Positions 6,613 through 9,531 of a DNA stretch of 9,531 bases are shown here, one piece after another. Source of the DNA: CAZSMC01 sp964607755 (GTDB taxonomy: Bacteria > Zhuqueibacterota > Zhuqueibacteria > Residuimicrobiales > Krinioviventaceae); assembly GCA_964607755.1 (NCBI GenBank), contig CAZSMC010000110.1:1-9531 (forward strand). The letters are read 5' to 3'. Position 1 is the stretch's first letter; the number at the start of each line of letters is the position of its first letter. Below the pieces are notes generated by a model. It was not told where the DNA came from, did not search any database, and was given only the letters and a program-made list of their open reading frames with translations. The translations under genes were made by a program, and so were the position numbers.

Positions 6613-7866
6613 TTATTTAACAAAAATCGCTTTTTTGGTTTCTATAAAATGTCCAGCATTAAGCTGATACACATAAATACCGCTTGTCACCTCACCTCCT
6701 TTTTGATTTTTACCCTGCCATTTCACCCGATGCACACCGGGCGGTTGGTTTTGATCGATTAAAGTGATCACCTCCTTTCCGGTTATATCATAAATTTTCA
6801 ATGATACCTGTTTGTCTTCCGGGATTTCATATTTGATAATCATTTCATTGTTGAAGGGATTGGGATAATTTTGAAAAAGAAAAATTTGTTTGGGGTACAC
6901 CTCAGTACCTTTAGACTTTACTGATGTTACTGTATCAGGATATATTTTACCATTTACCTTTGCAGAATACAATTGCTTACTGATTGCATGAGGAAGAAAC
7001 CGTTTTACAATGCCCACGCCTTTTGCAAACCACAACTCAAATGCATCATCAACTTGACTGGAGTCGTCGAAAAAAAATCTTGTGCAATTTTCAAATCTTC
7101 CTGCATGATTTTCGACTATTTCATTTCGCCCAAGAACGTGAACACGGTAGTGTAAATTTAATGAGGATAGATCGATCTGGTAGCTGTCACCTACAGCTCT
7201 CGTAAAATCAAACCATAGAATCTCATTTCCCTCAATATATCGGAAAATGTGACCCAAAGAATCAGGACGATAATACTCAGGATAATTTGAATCCAGCCCA
7301 TACATGAAATATTTTTTCCCTTCAACTGAAACAGTATCAAAAACAGAATAAAATGCAGATGGAATTGTGTCTGTAACTCCACCTTCCGTAGAATAGTAAG
7401 TCCATTCATTGCCGACCTGTAATGGAAAATATTGAGTTTCGATATTCGACTGTTTGGGCTCACCCAAACCGGTTTCCAAATTAGTCGCGTCACACTTTTT
7501 TCTGTTCTCCAAGGCCGCTGCATTGAAATCGTCCACTTTTCTTTGAATGCTGTTTTTGAACGTTGCATCAGTTGCTTTTATGGCCCCACCTTTTGGTGAG
7601 TCTATGCCTGCTTTTTCTGCAGTAGGTATCAGGCTACTTTTTTCATCCATACTTGTATAGCAATAGTAACCATCAGGGCCTAAAGTCAGTACATAGCCGT
7701 CCGGTGTTTCATACCACATCACCGTACAACAATAACCGGAATCTTTTGCCTGAAACGTCTTGCCGTTGGGTTGCCGAACCGTATGAAAAACGGATTGGCT
7801 GAATACAATGCCGGTAAATAGCATTAGAAACGACAAAAGAACCGAATTCACTTTTCTTGTACTCAT
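6613..7866 (-). CDS. Secreted protein: M6-propeptide-like head, PLQxGNxW domain, type IX sorting domain
   Basis: A 417-residue protein starting at ATG 7866, with AAAGGAG 7 bases upstream and only 13 bp after the previous stop. Residues 1-24 are a signal peptide (VLLSFLMLFTGIVFSQ). Residues about 27-93 (VRQPNGKTFQAKDSGY, TPDGYVLTLGPDGYYCY, SLIPTAEKAG) resemble the N-terminal propeptide of M6 metalloproteases, where QPDG, DGYT and DGYYYYA-type motifs are typical. No catalytic domain follows. Instead residues about 145-315 are the PLQxGNxW domain (YFPLQVGNEWTYY to YSAKVNGKIY), shared with the next gene. Residues about 333-417 are the sorting domain (YPNPFNNEM, IYDITGKEVITL, WQGKNQKGGEVTSGIYVYQL, KKAIFVK). 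Its last 34 codons closely match the remnant at 9222-9326. Cys46, Cys47 and Cys69 in the head could form disulfides outside the cell. Function unknown. The propeptide resemblance is from memory and needs a profile search. Confidence 0.82.
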   Translation of the reverse strand: MSTRKVNSVLLSFLMLFTGIVFSQSVFHTVRQPNGKTFQAKDSGYCCTVMWYETPDGYVLTLGPDGYYCYTSMDEKSSLIPTAEKAGIDSPKGGAIKATDATFKNSIQRKVDDFNAAALENRKKCDATNLETGLGEPKQSNIETQYFPLQVGNEWTYYSTEGGVTDTIPSAFYSVFDTVSVEGKKYFMYGLDSNYPEYYRPDSLGHIFRYIEGNEILWFDFTRAVGDSYQIDLSSLNLHYRVHVLGRNEIVENHAGRFENCTRFFFDDSSQVDDAFELWFAKGVGIVKRFLPHAISKQLYSAKVNGKIYPDTVTSVKSKGTEVYPKQIFLFQNYPNPFNNEMIIKYEIPEDKQVSLKIYDITGKEVITLIDQNQPPGVHRVKWQGKNQKGGEVTSGIYVYQLNAGHFIETKKAIFVK

Positions 7867-7879
7867 TTCTTGACTCCTT

Positions 7880-9208
7880 TCATTGTATCAGGATAGCTTT
7901 TTGAGTCTTGACAACGTCGCCTGCTTTCATAAACATGATATAAACGCCGCTGCCAACTTTTTGTCCGTCTGCGTTCCGTCCGTTCCAATTTAGCTGATGA
8001 TTGCCGGGGAAAAGATTTTGTTTTACGAGTGTGATCACCTCCTTTCCGGTTATGTCAAAGATTTTCAGTTGAACCAGCGTGGATTGCGGGATATCAAATT
8101 CAACCTTTACATTTTCATTAAAAGGATTCGGGTAAACAGGATATAAATTGTAATTCTTAAAGCCCTCTGACGATAAGCGGGATACCGCGGCAGGCTTTAA
8201 AACCTTTCCCAAATTACCGTTTCGATTGACCTGCTGCGCAAAAATACCCCAGCGAGTGTCCGAACCAATCTCTGACCAGCATGTAATAGCGCCACCTTCC
8301 TGGTCGGAGACAGCGCCTCCNNNNNNNNNNNNNNNNNNNNNNNNNNNNNNNNNNNNNNNNNNNNNNNNNNNNNNNNNNNNNNNNNNNNNNNNNNNNNNNN
8401 NNNNNNNNNNNNNNNNNNNNGTAATGAAAATATGATTTTCAGATAGGATGATTTTTTCATTGCCATAAAGAACATTAGTTTGAAAGCGCCATTTTTCCTG
8501 GCCATCTTCATCTAGGTAATGCAGAGATTCATTATATTCTTTATTATTCTCATTATAATTTAACATGGTAAACAGAAATCCACCATGTCCATCATATTTC
8601 ATAACTGGTTCGTTTCCATGATAATCTTTATCATTCAGTTTAATCCCTTCATTCCCAAATAAAAGCTCTCCCGTAGAACTGACATGCTGTAATAGAAGAT
8701 AACTTTTGCGATATAATAGAAAAACACCGCCAGAGCCATCAGGGCACATGGCCCGGATTGTGCTCAAGGTATCGGCGCTGACCTGAACACCCATCTCCCC
8801 CCATAACTTGGTCCCCGAGCTATCGATTCGCTGAACATAGGGAAAGCTGTATTGCAGGTAGGGGTCTTCCTGGCTATAAAAATCTTCATAACCAATAATG
8901 ATGCCGTTTGCGCCATCCGGTACAACCACAGCCCCCGGAGTTTGGTGTTTATCAGCCGCACTTGCCATTATGCCATCTCCAGGGAATTTGACATAACCAT
9001 ATCGATCCAGGCGCTGTATGTATTTTTGCCTTAAAAGCCCCGGATCATTCTCATAAACAACAAAAGCTCCTCCAGCGCCGTCGCTTACCATAATTGGCAA
9101 CAAGGCCGCCCTAGTCACTCTTGTATTTTCATTTGGATCATCAGACCATTGGGCGAAAACGGCTGTTATGGATATAAAAATTGCAATTAATACGTAATCA
9201 TATTTCAT
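7880..9208 (-). CDS. Secreted DGxGG-repeat surface protein with type IX sorting domain
   Basis: A protein of about 442 residues, its true length hidden by a scaffold gap. ATG 9208 follows GGAGAGG and lies 13 bp after the stop of a truncated remnant. Residues 1-19 are a signal peptide (VLIAIFISITAVFA, cut before QWS). Tandem repeats open with DGxGG-like motifs at about 43 (SDGAGGAFVVY), 98 (PDGANGIIIGY), 156 (PDGSGGVFLLY) and 206 (YDGHGGFLF), with one more after the gap (DQEGGAITCWSE). Each leads to a strand such as YIQRLD or YVQRID followed by G-x-x-x-F/W-G-x-x-G. Such repeats are usually read as beta-propeller blades. Residues about 358-442 are the sorting domain (VYPNPFNENVKVEF, IFDITGKEVITLV, WNGRNADG, SGVYIMF, KAILIQ). 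It is paralogous to 1322-2560. No catalytic motif is seen; a binding or structural surface role is plausible but unproven. Confidence 0.85.
   Translation of the reverse strand: MKYDYVLIAIFISITAVFAQWSDDPNENTRVTRAALLPIMVSDGAGGAFVVYENDPGLLRQKYIQRLDRYGYVKFPGDGIMASAADKHQTPGAVVVPDGANGIIIGYEDFYSQEDPYLQYSFPYVQRIDSSGTKLWGEMGVQVSADTLSTIRAMCPDGSGGVFLLYRKSYLLLQHVSSTGELLFGNEGIKLNDKDYHGNEPVMKYDGHGGFLFTMLNYNENNKEYNESLHYLDEDGQEKWRFQTNVLYGNEKIILSENHIFIXXXXXXXXXXXXXXXXXXXXXXXXXXXXXXXXXXGGAVSDQEGGAITCWSEIGSDTRWGIFAQQVNRNGNLGKVLKPAAVSRLSSEGFKNYNLYPVYPNPFNENVKVEFDIPQSTLVQLKIFDITGKEVITLVKQNLFPGNHQLNWNGRNADGQKVGSGVYIMFMKAGDVVKTQKAILIQ
8321..8420. other. Assembly gap (100 N) inside the second repeat-rich gene
   Basis: A second run of exactly 100 N. 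The frame is preserved across it. The left flank encodes GGAVSDQEGGAI, again a glycine-rich repeat motif. It breaks the paralog of the gene carrying the other gap, in the same late-repeat region of the protein. Confidence 0.95.
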
Positions 9209-9221
9209 AAAGCCTCTCCAA

Positions 9222-9326
9222 TTATTTTACAAAAATTGCCTTCTTGTTCTTGACAAAACTACCGGCACGAAGCTGATAGAGATAGATTCCACTTGACACA
9301 TCACCTCCTTTGTGGTTTTTACCCTT
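9222..9326 (-). pseudogene. Truncated C-terminal remnant of a sorting-domain gene
   Basis: The last 34 codons of a sorting domain are intact: KGKNHKGGDVSSG, IYLYQLRAGSFV, KNKKAIFVK, then TAA at 9222-9224. The frame continues upstream only to a TGA at 9363-9365, and homology stops abruptly just before KGKN. Neither the YPNP start nor the W-x-G turn is present in any frame that I checked. It matches the end of the gene at 6613-7866 closely. It therefore looks like the 3' end of a former operon member cut off by a rearrangement, with the repeat copy at 9372-9452 close to the breakpoint. It lies 13 bp before the next gene, the spacing typical of this cluster. Confidence 0.75.
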
Positions 9327-9531
9327 ATACCCTTTCCTATCCCTCAAAGATAAACCATCCTTTCAGATCAGGCAAGTTCCAGGCCACAAAAAATTCTTTG
9401 TTTTTATACGAGTTATCTAAAATTCAATCCAGGATTCTGCGAAACATATTCGTAAACCGCGAATAAGGTTCAGGGAAGGGCATTATTTTTGAGTACTATT
9501 GCAAAAGCAAAAGCTTTTTCGTTATTGCCTG
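9327..9531. other. Non-coding sequence upstream of the truncated remnant
   Basis: No open frame of note. It holds the 81 bp repeat copy (9372-9452). A short AT-rich stretch contains TATAAA on the minus strand, but no well-spaced -35 accompanies it. Any promoter for the right-hand operon would be here or further right, outside the window. Confidence 0.6.
9372..9452. repeat. Diverged intergenic repeat, copy 2 (partner 2920-3000)
   Basis: Aligns without gaps to 2920-3000 at 53 of 81 bases by hand count, with conserved ends GCAAGTTCC...GGCCA and CTGCGAAA...TATTCG. It starts about 45 bp from the point where the sorting-domain remnant loses homology, so the element may have taken part in the truncation. 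Confidence 0.5.

Noticed and set aside
6766..6780. Plus-strand match to the 3' end of 16S rRNA (GATCACCTCCTTTCC)
   Set aside because: It is only 15 bases long and lies inside codons for a conserved protein motif, with two copies elsewhere in the window. It is not an rRNA gene.
9400..9440. Possible promoter TGGATT-N17-TATAAA on the minus strand for the right-hand operon
   Set aside because: The -35 matches the consensus at only three positions, and the stretch lies inside the diverged repeat. The evidence is too weak.

Overview
The window looks like a fragment of a metagenome-assembled genome from the FCB superphylum, closest in style to the Calditrichota/KSB1-type candidate phyla. This placement is inferred from protein style and not proven. 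Nearly every product has an N-terminal Sec signal peptide and ends in the same 85-90 residue module: a Y-P-N-P start, a strand ending in I-Y-D-x-x-G-K-E-V, a W-x-G turn, S-G-I/V-Y, and a basic or hydrophobic last strand. That is the type A type IX secretion sorting domain, which has a FlgD-Ig-like fold. Strong AGGAGG ribosome binding sites argue against a typical Bacteroidetes genome. Two runs of exactly 100 N are scaffold gaps.

All genes lie on the minus strand, so transcription runs from right to left. The right-hand operon starts with a truncated sorting-domain remnant (9222-9326). It continues with a repeat-rich surface protein (7880-9208), a protein with an M6-propeptide-like head and a PLQxGNxW domain (6613-7866), a smaller PLQxGNxW protein (5674-6585), and a long M6-tail/beta-helix/TPR-like/sorting-domain protein. 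That last gene is split by an in-frame TAG (4190-5659 plus 3470-4189). Gene-to-gene gaps are 13-27 bp, and stop codons often abut or overlap the next ribosome binding site. A GC-rich hairpin (3433-3462) sits directly after the last stop codon.

About 900 bp without a gene follows (2561-3469). It holds a dense run of inverted repeats, a degenerate GGAT repeat, a diverged copy of an 81 bp element found again at 9372-9452, and a good sigma70-type promoter (2767-2795). This promoter would drive the left-hand pair: a second repeat-rich surface protein (1322-2560) and a secreted M6-type metalloprotease (1309 to beyond the left edge) with an HExxHxxGxxH zinc site.

The cluster therefore encodes secreted or surface proteins with a shared export signal and no cytoplasmic enzyme. 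The most striking point is that pieces of an M6 protease are spread over three genes: propeptide-like in one, catalytic domain in another, post-catalytic region in a third. Together with the amber stop, the composition break and the truncated remnant, this suggests a cargo locus reshaped by recombination between repeated modules. No RNA gene, CRISPR array or insertion sequence was recognised.
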